Positions 33,410 to 42,511 of a stretch of DNA of 64,000 nucleotides are shown piece after piece. The first letter of the stretch is position 1; each line of letters opens with the position of its first letter. The position numbers were made by a program, and so were the translations under genes. Source of the stretch: Actinopolymorpha sp. NPDC004070 (GTDB lineage Bacteria > Actinomycetota > Actinomycetes > Propionibacteriales > Actinopolymorphaceae); the NCBI RefSeq assembly GCF_040610475.1, contig NZ_JBEXMJ010000011.1, positions 124,001 to 188,000 on the forward strand, in the 5' to 3' direction. The notes beneath the pieces are model-generated. The model searched no databases, was not told where the DNA came from, and saw nothing but the letters and a program-made list of their open reading frames with translations.

Positions 33410-34423
33410 TCAGCCGGGGAAGCGTCCGGTGCTGCGCAGTTCGTACCGGCGTTCGGCGTAGGCCAGGTCGTCCTTCCACAGCCGGCGGGCGGCGACCCGC
33501 ATCAGCGGCCGCACGGCAGGCGCGACCCGCCGGGCCAGCGCGAACCCGGGCCGCCCGGAGTAGGCGATCGTCGCCTCGATCACCGCGGTCAGCGGCCGGC
33601 CCCGCTCGTCCGGGCCGAGCGGGGTGGCGTGGGTCTCCACGACGCTGGTCGCACCCTCGCCGTCGAGGATGTGCATGAGGACGGTGCGCGGCTCGGGACA
33701 GCTGAACGCCACCCGCACCGGCACCCCGACCCGGCCGGCGACCCGGAAGGTCACTTCCACCATGAGGTTGTCGTCCTCGAGCGTCGGATCACGCGGGGCG
33801 TCCAGCACCTTCAGATGGGCGAAGGAGTACGGGTGGAACCACGCGCCGTGCCACGGGTCGAGCCGGTTCGCCACCACGTCGGACGGCTCACACCGGCCGA
33901 CCACGGTGGCCACCGCGTCGATGCTCACCGGGAGGTCCGGCCGCGCGGGCAGTACCGGCGCGGGCAGCGGTTCCTCCCCGCCCGGCCCGTCCAGCCGGAC
34001 CCAGCACAGCACGCCGTCGTCGTGAACCGGGTACGGATCCCAGCCAGGAAAACCCTGTGCGCCGAGGCCGAGTCCGTGCCAGCGACAGATCAGCTTGCCA
34101 CCGTCAACGGCCGCTTGACACAGCGGTGCGCCGAGGTGTGGGCAGGCACCGGGACCGACGTGCGGCGCACCGTCCGGCGTACGCCAGGCGACCAGCTCGA
34201 TCCCGGCGACCGTACGCCCGAACGGCCGGTCGGCACGGATCTCCGCACTGCTTGCCAGCACGAACCAGTTGCCGGACGGCCGGGCCTCGGCACGCTTGAG
34301 GGCGGCCTCGATCAGCCCCGGGCGAGCACCTTCCCAGGTGGGCGTCTGCTCCGCCCACCGGGTCGCCGCCATTCGCCGCAAGGGGATCTTGCCCGCGACC
34401 CGCTCGGTCAACCGCCCGGCCAT
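33410..34423 (-). CDS. Rieske [2Fe-2S] protein with DUF5914 domain
   Basis: The Rieske cluster motifs are CPHLGAPL near residue 95 and CRWHGLGLG about 17 residues later. The N-terminus RMAATRWAEQTPTWEGARPG and the C-terminal part (DVVANRLDPWHGAWFHPYSF, TFRVAGRVGVPVRVAFSCPE) fit the DUF5914 group often found beside actinobacterial crtU. It resembles a ring-hydroxylating-type oxygenase, so carotenoid oxygenation or desaturation is a reasonable but unproven role. It is convergent with the phosphotransferase. Confidence 0.85.
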   Translation of the reverse strand: MAGRLTERVAGKIPLRRMAATRWAEQTPTWEGARPGLIEAALKRAEARPSGNWFVLASSAEIRADRPFGRTVAGIELVAWRTPDGAPHVGPGACPHLGAPLCQAAVDGGKLICRWHGLGLGAQGFPGWDPYPVHDDGVLCWVRLDGPGGEEPLPAPVLPARPDLPVSIDAVATVVGRCEPSDVVANRLDPWHGAWFHPYSFAHLKVLDAPRDPTLEDDNLMVEVTFRVAGRVGVPVRVAFSCPEPRTVLMHILDGEGATSVVETHATPLGPDERGRPLTAVIEATIAYSGRPGFALARRVAPAVRPLMRVAARRLWKDDLAYAERRYELRSTGRFPG

Positions 34424-34516
34424 CTGCCCACCTCGCCCGCGTCGCGTGTGTCACCGCTCCCACGCTAACTGCTGGCGAGCCCGGGGGCGGGTATGCCCTG
34501 CCTCGCGCCGAGTTCC

Positions 34517-35536
34517 CTACTTCGCGCCGAGATCGCTGAGGGCCTTGTCCGCGCCGGAGTTCAGCGGGATGGGGTCGGTCTTGCGCGCGGTGTCCAGGGA
34601 GATGTCGTTCGCGGCCGGGTTGACCTTCGCCAACTCCGCCTTGCGGTCGAACACCAGCTTGACCAGCTGGCCCGCGAGGTCTGGGGCGAAGCCCTTCTTC
34701 ACCACCAGCACGTTGGGTACGACGATGGTGGGCACGTCGGCGGGCTGGTCGTACGTCGCCTTCGGCAGCGTGCCGGCCTCGTAGATCTCGCCGTACTCGT
34801 CCCGCAGCTTCGGCAGCTCCGCGGACAGGTCGAGGAACTTCACCTTGCCCCGCAGGGACGTCGCGAGGTCGGTGATGCCACCGGTGGGCAGGCCACCGGA
34901 CCAGAACATCCCGTCCACCGTGCCGTCCTTCATGCCGTCCTGGGTCTCCGGCAGGCCGAGCCGCTGCGCCTTGACGTCCTTGGCCGGGTCGAGCCCCGCG
35001 GCCTTGAGCAGCCGCTGGGCGATCACCTCGGTGCCGGAGTTCGGCGAGCCGGTGGAGATGCGCTTGCCCTTCATGTCCGCGATCGAGTCGATCCCCGAGC
35101 CGGTGCGTACCAGCACGTGGGTGTAGTTGGGGTAGAGCCGGGTCAGCGCCTCGACCGGCTGCTTGGTCTTGAACGCCCCCTTGCCCTCGACCGCGTCGCC
35201 GGCGGTGTCGGCGAGGGAGAACGCGACGTCGTAGGTGCCGGCCACGATGCCCTGGATGTTCTGCACCGACGCGCCGGTCTCGCTGGCGGTGGCCTTGTAA
35301 CCGTCGATGTCCTGGCCGATCAGCCGGGCCAGGCCGCCGCCGAGCTGGTAGTAGACGCCGGTGGTGTTGCCGGTGGCGATCGTGAGCCGGCCACCGGAGC
35401 TCTTGCCGCCACCGGAGCCACCGCCTGCGTCGTCACTGCCGGCGTCGTTGCGTTTTCCGCCGCAGCCGGCCAGCGCGAGCACGCCCGCGAGCAACGCCAC
35501 CGCGATCCGCACAGGCATGCGGGTGGACCTGGTCAT
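34517..35536 (-). CDS. TAXI-family TRAP transporter solute-binding lipoprotein
   Basis: The signal peptide MPVRIAVALLAGVLALAGC ends in a lipobox Cys at residue 25, followed by a Gly/Ser linker. The mature start RLTIATGNTTGVYYQLGGGL, SVQNIQGIVAGTYDVAFSLA, YPNYTHVLVRTGSGIDSIAD and KRISTGSPNSGTEVIAQRLL are TAXI (glutamate/unknown dicarboxylate) receptor landmarks. Start ATG 35536 overlaps the permease stop as ATGA. The ligand is not evident. Confidence 0.92.
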   Translation of the reverse strand: MTRSTRMPVRIAVALLAGVLALAGCGGKRNDAGSDDAGGGSGGGKSSGGRLTIATGNTTGVYYQLGGGLARLIGQDIDGYKATASETGASVQNIQGIVAGTYDVAFSLADTAGDAVEGKGAFKTKQPVEALTRLYPNYTHVLVRTGSGIDSIADMKGKRISTGSPNSGTEVIAQRLLKAAGLDPAKDVKAQRLGLPETQDGMKDGTVDGMFWSGGLPTGGITDLATSLRGKVKFLDLSAELPKLRDEYGEIYEAGTLPKATYDQPADVPTIVVPNVLVVKKGFAPDLAGQLVKLVFDRKAELAKVNPAANDISLDTARKTDPIPLNSGADKALSDLGAK

Positions 35537-37644
35537 GTGGTGCTCCCTTGCGTGTCCGGCACCGGCGCGTCGGGCCTGCCACGCAGGCGGCGCCGGAGCA
35601 GATGGAGGACGACGGCGACGCAGATCGCAGCGCCGCCGATCCCGGCGGTGAGCGGTTCCAGGTAGAGAAGCAGGAGGGCGGCGGCGAAGGCAAGGACCCG
35701 TTCCGGCGCGTTGGCCGGCCCGACGATCCAGCCGCCGGTGGCCGCGGCGAGCGCCGCGACGGCGACCACCGACACCGCGGTGGCCGCGAGGATGCCGACG
35801 ATCGGCCCCTGTGCCAGCAGGGCCGAGCCGTTGTCGGTGAGCACGAACGCGAACGGCACGAGGAACGCCGGCAGCGCGTACCGCCAGGTGGCCCACATCG
35901 TCCGGATCGGGTTGCCGCCGGTGATAGCGGCGGCGGCCACGGCGGCCAGCGCGGTCGGCGGGCTGACCTCGGACAGCACGGCGTAGTAGAAGACGAACAT
36001 GTACGCCTCGGGCCGGCTCACGCCCAGCTCGACCAGCGCCGGGGTGATGATGACCGACGCGATGATGAAGGACGCGGTGACGGGTACGGCGAGGCCGAGG
36101 ATCGCCACCGCGACCGCCGCGAACACCGCGGTGAGCACCAGCACCAGCGTCGGGTGGTCGCCGACGACCTGCGCGGCGTCGATGATGATCCCGGCCAGGT
36201 TGAGGCCGAGCCCGGTGAGGGTGACGACCGCGACGATGATGCCGGCCGCCGCGCACACCGCCGCCACCGGAAGCACGCTGCGGGTGCCGGCGGCCAGCGC
36301 CTCCAGCAGTCGCCGGGGGCCCATCCGGTGCGCGGGGTCCAGGAACGAGAACAGGAACTGCAGGATCGTGGCATAGACCACCGCGCGGAACGGCGGGATG
36401 TCGGCCGCCATGAACGCCACGATCAGGAACAGCGACGCGAAGTGGTAGCCGAAGCGCACCAGCAGCTTGCGCGCCGACCCGGCCGGGATGTCCACCGCGC
36501 GGGCACCGTGGCGGCGGGCGTCGATCTCGATCGCCAGGATGATGCCGACGTAGTAGAGCAGCGTCGGGATGATCGCGTACACCAGCACGGTGAGATAGCT
36601 GGTGCGCAGGAGTTCGGCGATGATGAACGCCGCCGCGCCCAGCGTCGGCGGGGACAGGATCGCCCCGATCCCGGCCGCCGCCAGCACCCCGCCGCCCTGC
36701 TCGCGGCCGTACCCGGCGCGCCGCAGGATCGGCCACGACACCGAACCCAGGCTGACCGCGGTCGCGGTGCCCGAGCCGGAAACGGTGCCGAGCAGGAAGC
36801 CGGCGAGGGTGACCGTCCGACCCGGTGCGTTCGGTGACTGCCGTCCCTTGCGGCCCTGGAACGCCGCGAACGACAGGTCGATGAAGAACTTCCCCGCCCC
36901 CGACATGTCCAGCACCGCGCCGTAGATCGTGAACAGGACGATGTAGGTCGCGGCCACGTTGAGCGGCGTACCGAAGAATCCGCTGGTCCCCATGTAGAGC
37001 TGCGGCACGATCTCGTCGATGTTGAAACCCACGTGGGCGAGCGACCAGTCGGCGGGCAGGTAGCCGCCGTAGTAGGCGTAGGCGAAGAACGCCAGGCAGA
37101 TCGCCGGCAACCACCATCCGGTCGTACGCCGGCACGCCTCCAGCACCAGCAGGGTGAGCAGCAGCCCGGCGACCAGGTCCAGGGTGGTCGGCACCTGACG
37201 GCGTTCCAGGAAGCCGTCGAAGTCGATCAGCGGATAGAGCGTGACCGCGAGGGAGAGGATGGCGAGCGCCCAGTCGAGCACGCCCGGGTTGTCGGACGCC
37301 TCCGCGCCGCCCGTGCCATCCGGGTCGACGGGAGGCTTCGGCCTCGGCCGGTACGACACGAACGTCAGCGGCAGGATCGCGGCAAGGAAGAGGACGAGGT
37401 AGTACTGCGTACCCCGCGCCAGCGGGAAGAACACGACGTACAACACGAACACGCTGACCACCGCACACGCCACCGTGACCACCAGCGCGACCCGGCCGGA
37501 CAGCCTACGGGCGGGGCGTTCCTCGTCGTGCTCGGCGATGATGCGCTCGACGTCGGGCTGCTGCTCGTCCGCGGCCGGCGGCGTCCCGGCGCCCGAGGGC
37601 ACGGTGGAGGATCTGGTCGACGCCGGGTGATCACCCTCTGCCAT
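35533..37644 (-). CDS. Fused TRAP transporter permease (4TM-12TM)
   Basis: The 703-aa protein has many hydrophobic helices (VALVVTVACAVVSVFVLYVV, FVSYRPRPKPP loop) and the DctM-like core QLYMGTSGFFGTPLNVAATY, FLLGTVSGSGTATAVSLGSV, SPPTLGAAAFIIAELLRTSY. This is the fused small/large permease paired with TAXI receptors, driven by a Na+ or H+ gradient. Its start lies only 16 bp from the divergent FAD oxidase start. Confidence 0.92.
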   Translation of the reverse strand: MAEGDHPASTRSSTVPSGAGTPPAADEQQPDVERIIAEHDEERPARRLSGRVALVVTVACAVVSVFVLYVVFFPLARGTQYYLVLFLAAILPLTFVSYRPRPKPPVDPDGTGGAEASDNPGVLDWALAILSLAVTLYPLIDFDGFLERRQVPTTLDLVAGLLLTLLVLEACRRTTGWWLPAICLAFFAYAYYGGYLPADWSLAHVGFNIDEIVPQLYMGTSGFFGTPLNVAATYIVLFTIYGAVLDMSGAGKFFIDLSFAAFQGRKGRQSPNAPGRTVTLAGFLLGTVSGSGTATAVSLGSVSWPILRRAGYGREQGGGVLAAAGIGAILSPPTLGAAAFIIAELLRTSYLTVLVYAIIPTLLYYVGIILAIEIDARRHGARAVDIPAGSARKLLVRFGYHFASLFLIVAFMAADIPPFRAVVYATILQFLFSFLDPAHRMGPRRLLEALAAGTRSVLPVAAVCAAAGIIVAVVTLTGLGLNLAGIIIDAAQVVGDHPTLVLVLTAVFAAVAVAILGLAVPVTASFIIASVIITPALVELGVSRPEAYMFVFYYAVLSEVSPPTALAAVAAAAITGGNPIRTMWATWRYALPAFLVPFAFVLTDNGSALLAQGPIVGILAATAVSVVAVAALAAATGGWIVGPANAPERVLAFAAALLLLYLEPLTAGIGGAAICVAVVLHLLRRRLRGRPDAPVPDTQGSTT

Positions 37645-37660
37645 ATGTCACGCTCTCCCC

Positions 37661-39367
37661 ATGGACGAGCTTGCGCATGCAGGTCTCGGTCCCCGGCCGT
37701 TCGCCCGGTGGGCGGACCCCGAGGACACGGCGGTGCCGTCGAGCAAGGTCCCAGTGTGGCTGGTACGCCGCCTCGGTGGGCTGACCCCGAGCCCGGCGGT
37801 GCCGGTGTCGGACATACCGGTGCCGCCGAGCGCGCTGCCGCCCGCCGCCGCGGACGCGCTGCGTGCCGCCGTCGGTGCCGCACACGTCGGCACGGATGCG
37901 CCGGCCCGGCTGGCGCACGCGGGCGGGCAGTCCTACCTCGATCTGCTCCGCCGCCGCACCGGCGTCGAGGTCGCCATGCCGGACGCGGTGGTGTCGCCGG
38001 GCAGCCACGACGAGGTGGCCGCGGTGCTGTCCGCCGCGGGCGAGCACGGGTTCGCGGTCGTGCCGTACGGCGGCGGCACCAGCGTGGTCGGCGGGGTGGA
38101 ACCGGTCCGCGGCACCACGCCGGACGGGCAGCCGCGGCGCGCGGTGGTGACGCTCGACCTGTCCCGGATGGACGCGCTGGTCGGGGTGGACGAGGTCTCG
38201 CGTACGGCGACGTTCCAGCCCGGAGTCACCGGACCGCGCGCGGAGGCGCTGCTCGCGCCGCACGGCCTCACCCTCGGCCACGTGCCGCAGAGCTTCGCCC
38301 GCGCGACCCTGGGCGGCTACGTCGCGACCCGCTCCGCCGGTCAGGCCTCCACCGGCTACGGCCGGCTGGACGACCTGGTGGTCGCGCTCCGGCTGGCCAC
38401 CCCGGTCGGTGAGGTCCGCGCGGGCACCGGCACGCCGAACGCCGCCGGCCCCGACCTGCGGGCGATGTTCGTCGGGTCCGAGGGCGCGTTCGGCGTGGTC
38501 ACCGAGGTCACCCTGCGGGTGCGGCCGGCGCCGGCCGAGCGCAGGTACGAGCTGTGGGCGTTTCCGTCGTTCGAGCGCGGGCTGGCAGCGGTGCGGGCGT
38601 TCGCGCAGGACTGCCTCCGGCCGCCGGACGTCGTACGCCTGTCCGACGAGGAGGAGACCCGGGTCACCCTCGCCACGCAGGGAGCGGCGGGCCGGGCGCT
38701 GTCGATGTTCGTACGGGCCCGGGCGGGCCGCACCCCGGCGGTCTGCGTACTGGGCTGGGAGGGTGCGGCCGGGACGACCTCTGACGCGCGGTCGGCCGTC
38801 CTCCCCGTGCTGCGGGCGCACGACGCCATCCGGGTCGGCACCCGGGCCGGTCAGGCGTGGCGGCGGCACCGGTTCGCCGGCCCGCACCAGCGGGACGTCC
38901 TGCTCGACGCGGGCGCACTTGCGGAGACGGTGGAGACCGCGACCTGCTGGGCGAACCTGCCCGATCTGTACGCCGCGGTGCGTACGGCGCTCACCACCAG
39001 CCTCGACGGGTCCGGCACCCCGCCCTTGGTCTTCGCGCACGTGTCGCACATCTACCCCACCGGCGCGTCGCTGTACTTCACCGTCCTCGCCCGGCGGCTG
39101 GCCGACCCGGCGGCCGCACTCGCCCAGTGGTCGGACGCCAAGGAGGCTGCCAGCGCGGCGATCCGGGCCGCCGGCGGCACGATCACCCACCACCACGCCG
39201 TCGGCCGCACCCACCTGCCCCACCTCGTGGGCGAGATCGGCCCGGTCGGTACGCGGGTGCTGGTGGCGGTGAAGGCCGCGCTGGACCCGGCGGGGATCCT
39301 CAACCCGGGCGTCCTGGTCGAGCCGCCGAGCGGCGCCGACGGCGACGGCGTACGCCCGCGGGAGTAG
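37661..39367 (+). CDS. FAD-binding oxidase, alkyl-DHAP synthase-like
   Basis: The start FARWADPEDTAVPSSKVPVW and LVRRLGG resemble the alkyldihydroxyacetonephosphate synthase group. The PCMH-type FAD domain shows VPYGGGTSVVGGVEP, VDEVSRTATFQPGVTGPRAE, LGHVPQSFARATLGGYVATR and SEGAFGVVTEVTLRV. The C-terminal cap contains HVSHIYPTGASLYFTV and GTITHHHAVGRTH (metal/active-site His). The real substrate in actinobacteria is often not an ether-lipid precursor. It is divergent from the TRAP operon with 16 bp between starts. Confidence 0.9.
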   Translation: MDELAHAGLGPRPFARWADPEDTAVPSSKVPVWLVRRLGGLTPSPAVPVSDIPVPPSALPPAAADALRAAVGAAHVGTDAPARLAHAGGQSYLDLLRRRTGVEVAMPDAVVSPGSHDEVAAVLSAAGEHGFAVVPYGGGTSVVGGVEPVRGTTPDGQPRRAVVTLDLSRMDALVGVDEVSRTATFQPGVTGPRAEALLAPHGLTLGHVPQSFARATLGGYVATRSAGQASTGYGRLDDLVVALRLATPVGEVRAGTGTPNAAGPDLRAMFVGSEGAFGVVTEVTLRVRPAPAERRYELWAFPSFERGLAAVRAFAQDCLRPPDVVRLSDEEETRVTLATQGAAGRALSMFVRARAGRTPAVCVLGWEGAAGTTSDARSAVLPVLRAHDAIRVGTRAGQAWRRHRFAGPHQRDVLLDAGALAETVETATCWANLPDLYAAVRTALTTSLDGSGTPPLVFAHVSHIYPTGASLYFTVLARRLADPAAALAQWSDAKEAASAAIRAAGGTITHHHAVGRTHLPHLVGEIGPVGTRVLVAVKAALDPAGILNPGVLVEPPSGADGDGVRPRE

Positions 39368-39526
39368 GCACACCGCGCGCCCGCACGCCGTCCGCCGTAC
39401 CCGGGATCACCCCGTCGAGCGGACGCGACGGACTCCCCGCCCCGGCCATGCTGGGACGCATCCACTCACGCCGCTCAGATGCCACCCGGCCGGTCTGAGC
39501 TACCCAGCCGCAACTGAGGAGTCGTC

Positions 39527-40417
39527 ATGGCCGACCGACCGTTCCGCTTCGGCATCGTCGCCGGGCTCGCCGCCACCGGACCCACGTGGGCGGAGACCGC
39601 CCGCCGCGCCGAGAGTCTCGGCTACGACACCCTCCTGGTGCCGGACACGCTGTGGACGCTCTCCCCGTGGGTCGCGCTGGGCGCCGCCGCGACCGCCACG
39701 TCCAGCCTGCGGCTCGGCACGTTCGTCCTCAACGCTCCCCTGCGCACGCCCGCGGCGGTCGCGCACGAGGCGATGAGCCTGGACCTGGTGAGCGGCGGCC
39801 GGCTCGAGCTCGGCCTCGGCGCGGGGCGGTCCGGAGCCGATGCCGACGCGGCCCGCCTGGGCCTGCCGTGGGGCACGCCCCGCGAGCGCGTCGACCGCCT
39901 TGCCGAGACGATCCGGACGGTGAAGGAGACGCTGGCCAAGAGCGCCGCCGACGCCGGCTCTCCCGGCGGCCGGGCGCGCGGACCGGCGCTGCGGGCGGTG
40001 CAGCAGCCCGGCCCACCGATCATGGTGGCCGGAGCCGGGCGGCGGCTGCTCACCCTCGCCGCCGCCGAGGCCGACATCGTGGCGCTCGGGGTGCCGCCGA
40101 CCGGCACGGAGTACGACCTCGCCGCCAAGGTGGGTGAGCTCCGCGACGTCGCCGGTGACCGGTTCGATCGGCTGGAGGTCGCCTACAACCTCGCCGCGGT
40201 CGGCTCCGACCTCCCGGGGTGGCTGGCCGGCCAGCTCGGCCGCGACCCGGCCGAGCTGCTCCGATCGGGGTCGGCGGCGATCCTCACCGGTACGCCGGCA
40301 GAGATGACCGACACCCTGCGCCGGCGCCGGGACGCGCTCGGGATCTCCTACATCACCGTGAACGGCGCGTTCATGGACCAACTCGCGCCGGTCGTGGAAG
40401 CCCTCGCGGGTCGGTGA
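39527..40417 (+). CDS. Luciferase-like, F420-type LLM oxidoreductase
   Basis: FRFGIVAGLAATGPTWAETA, RRAESLGYDTLLVPDTLWTL, SSLRLGTFVLNAPLRTPAAV and SGGRLELGLGAGRSGADADA are typical of the F420-dependent TIGR03621-like LLM group. The C-terminal segment ending ILTGTPAEMTDTLRRRRDAL closes the TIM barrel. The ATG follows CTGAGGAG. Substrate unknown. No F420 biosynthesis gene is in the window. Confidence 0.9.
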   Translation: MADRPFRFGIVAGLAATGPTWAETARRAESLGYDTLLVPDTLWTLSPWVALGAAATATSSLRLGTFVLNAPLRTPAAVAHEAMSLDLVSGGRLELGLGAGRSGADADAARLGLPWGTPRERVDRLAETIRTVKETLAKSAADAGSPGGRARGPALRAVQQPGPPIMVAGAGRRLLTLAAAEADIVALGVPPTGTEYDLAAKVGELRDVAGDRFDRLEVAYNLAAVGSDLPGWLAGQLGRDPAELLRSGSAAILTGTPAEMTDTLRRRRDALGISYITVNGAFMDQLAPVVEALAGR

Positions 40418-40431
40418 GATCCACGTGGATC
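40418..40431. promoter_or_regulatory. Perfect 14-bp palindrome between the LLM gene and pckG
   Basis: GATCCACGTGGATC is a perfect palindrome without loop immediately after the LLM stop, followed by another GATCCAC half-site. A stem without loop is a poor terminator, so an operator for pckG (start at 40655) or a bidirectional regulator site is more likely. Nothing else is clear in the 237-bp gap. Confidence 0.4.
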
Positions 40432-40654
40432 CACCTGGTTTTTGTACAACCCTCGTGAACGGCGAAGCTCCGGCGTAGGTATGGCCTGGTCCGGACCAGT
40501 CACGCCGTCTTGCGGCTGATCATGACGAACCCGGCCGGTCGCCGGCAAGACCTTGCAACACATCCGCAAGAACCGGTAGGACAGCCCTTTCCCGTTGTCG
40601 CGGGCCCCTTCCCGATCCCGTCCCCGGCCGCGTGCCCGCACCTACCGTGACCGC

Positions 40655-42511
40655 ATGTCCACCACCACTACGCCTACCGGCAGGGTGTTGCACGCCACCG
40701 GCGACACCCCCGCCGGAATCCCCACCAGCCATGCCCGCCTGCGCGCCTGGGTCGAAGACGTCGCCCACCTGTGCGAACCGAACCAGATCTGCTGGTGCGA
40801 CGGTTCGGACGAGGAGTGGGAGCGGCTCACCGACGAGCTCGTCGAGGCCGGCACGCTGGTCCGCCTGAACCCGGCGAAGAAGCCGAACTCCTTCTGGGCG
40901 CGTACCGACCCCAGCGACGTCGCCCGGGTCGAGAAACGCACGTTCATCTGCTCCCGGCGAGAAGCCGACGCGGGACCCACCAACAACTGGGTGGACCCGC
41001 GGCAGATGAAGGACACGATGACCCAGCTGTACCGCGGCAGCATGCATGGCCGGACGATGTACGTCGTGCCGTTCTGCATGGGCCCGCTGGACGCCGAGAA
41101 CCCGTTGTACGGCGTGGAGATCACCGACTCGGCGTACGTCGCGGCGTCGATGCGGATCATGACCCGGATGGGGCAAGCCGTCCTTGACGGTCTCGGATCC
41201 GACGGCGACTTCGTGCCCTGCCTGCACTCGGTGGGCGCACCGGTGGAGCCGGGCGAGCAGGACGTGACCTGGCCGTGCGACGACACGAAGTACATCTCGC
41301 ACTTCCCCGAGACCCGGGAGATCTGGTCGTACGGATCCGGCTACGGCGGCAACTCCCTGCTGGGCAAGAAGTGTTACTCGCTGCGGATCGCCAGCGCCAT
41401 CGCACGCGATGAGGGCTGGCTGGCCGAGCACATGCTGATCCTCAAGCTCACCTCGCCCGAGCAACACGTCCACTACGTCGCCGCCGCGTTCCCGAGCGCG
41501 TGCGGGAAGACCAACCTCGCCATGCTCGAGCCGACCCTGCCGGGGTGGAAGGTGGAGACGCTGGGCGACGACATCGCCTGGATGCGGTTCGGTCCGGACG
41601 GCCGGTTGTACGCGCAGAACCCCGAGTACGGACTGTTCGGGGTGGCGCCGGGCACCGGCTGGAAGACCAACCCGAACGCCATGCGCACCGTCGAGCGCGG
41701 CAACTCGGTGTTCACCAACGTCGCGCTCACCGACGACGGAGACGTGTGGTGGGAGGGCTACAGCGAACAGCCGCCCGCACACCTCACCGACTGGAAGGGC
41801 AGGGACTGGACGCCGGACAGCGACGAGCCGGCCGCCCACCCCAACAGCAGGTTCTGCACGCCGCTGCCGCAGTGCCCGATCGTGGCGCCCGAGTTCGACG
41901 ACCCGCGCGGCGTACCCATCTCCGCGTTGTTCTTCGGCGGCCGCCGCGCGACCACGGTGCCGTTGGTGACCCAGGCACGGGACTGGACGCACGGGGTCTT
42001 CCTGGCCTCCACACTGTCCTCGGAGCAGACCGCGGCGGCGGAGGGCAAGGTCGGTGTCGTACGCCGGGACCCGATGGCGATGCTGCCGTTCATGGGCTAC
42101 AACGCCGGTGACTACTTCGACCACTGGGTCAACATCGGCAAGCACCACGACGCCGCCAAGCTGCCGCAGATCTTCTACGTCAACTGGTTCCGGCGCGACG
42201 AGGACGGCTCGTTCCTGTGGCCCGGCTTCGGTGAGAACGGCCGCGTCCTGAAGTGGGCGATCGACCGCATCGAAGGACGCGCTGACGCCCGGGAGACGCC
42301 GATCGGGTACGTGCCCGCGCCGGGCTCACTCGACCTGTCCGGGCTGTCGATCGACGACGACACGGTCGAGGAACTGGTGCGGGTCGACGAGGAGGAGTGG
42401 CTGGCCGAGGTGCCCGGCATCGCCGAGTGGTTCGAGACCATCGGCGACACCGTGCCGGCAGCGCTGTGGGGCGAGCTCGACGGCCTCAGGCACCGGCTCG
42501 GGGAGCGGTGA
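40655..42511 (+). CDS. pckG: Phosphoenolpyruvate carboxykinase (GTP)
   Basis: The 618-aa protein has the PEPCK motifs: [40 protein letters not shown], the P-loop [15 protein letters not shown] near residue 278, [33 protein letters not shown] and [20 protein letters not shown]. It catalyses oxaloacetate + GTP to PEP + GDP + CO2, at the entry to gluconeogenesis and anaplerosis. Start ATG 40655 matches the family. Its last 26 bp overlap the convergent neighbour. Confidence 0.97.
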   Translation: MSTTTTPTGRVLHATGDTPAGIPTSHARLRAWVEDVAHLCEPNQICWCDGSDEEWERLTDELVEAGTLVRLNPAKKPNSFWARTDPSDVARVEKRTFICSRREADAGPTNNWVDPRQMKDTMTQLYRGSMHGRTMYVVPFCMGPLDAENPLYGVEITDSAYVAASMRIMTRMGQAVLDGLGSDGDFVPCLHSVGAPVEPGEQDVTWPCDDTKYISHFPETREIWSYGSGYGGNSLLGKKCYSLRIASAIARDEGWLAEHMLILKLTSPEQHVHYVAAAFPSACGKTNLAMLEPTLPGWKVETLGDDIAWMRFGPDGRLYAQNPEYGLFGVAPGTGWKTNPNAMRTVERGNSVFTNVALTDDGDVWWEGYSEQPPAHLTDWKGRDWTPDSDEPAAHPNSRFCTPLPQCPIVAPEFDDPRGVPISALFFGGRRATTVPLVTQARDWTHGVFLASTLSSEQTAAAEGKVGVVRRDPMAMLPFMGYNAGDYFDHWVNIGKHHDAAKLPQIFYVNWFRRDEDGSFLWPGFGENGRVLKWAIDRIEGRADARETPIGYVPAPGSLDLSGLSIDDDTVEELVRVDEEEWLAEVPGIAEWFETIGDTVPAALWGELDGLRHRLGER

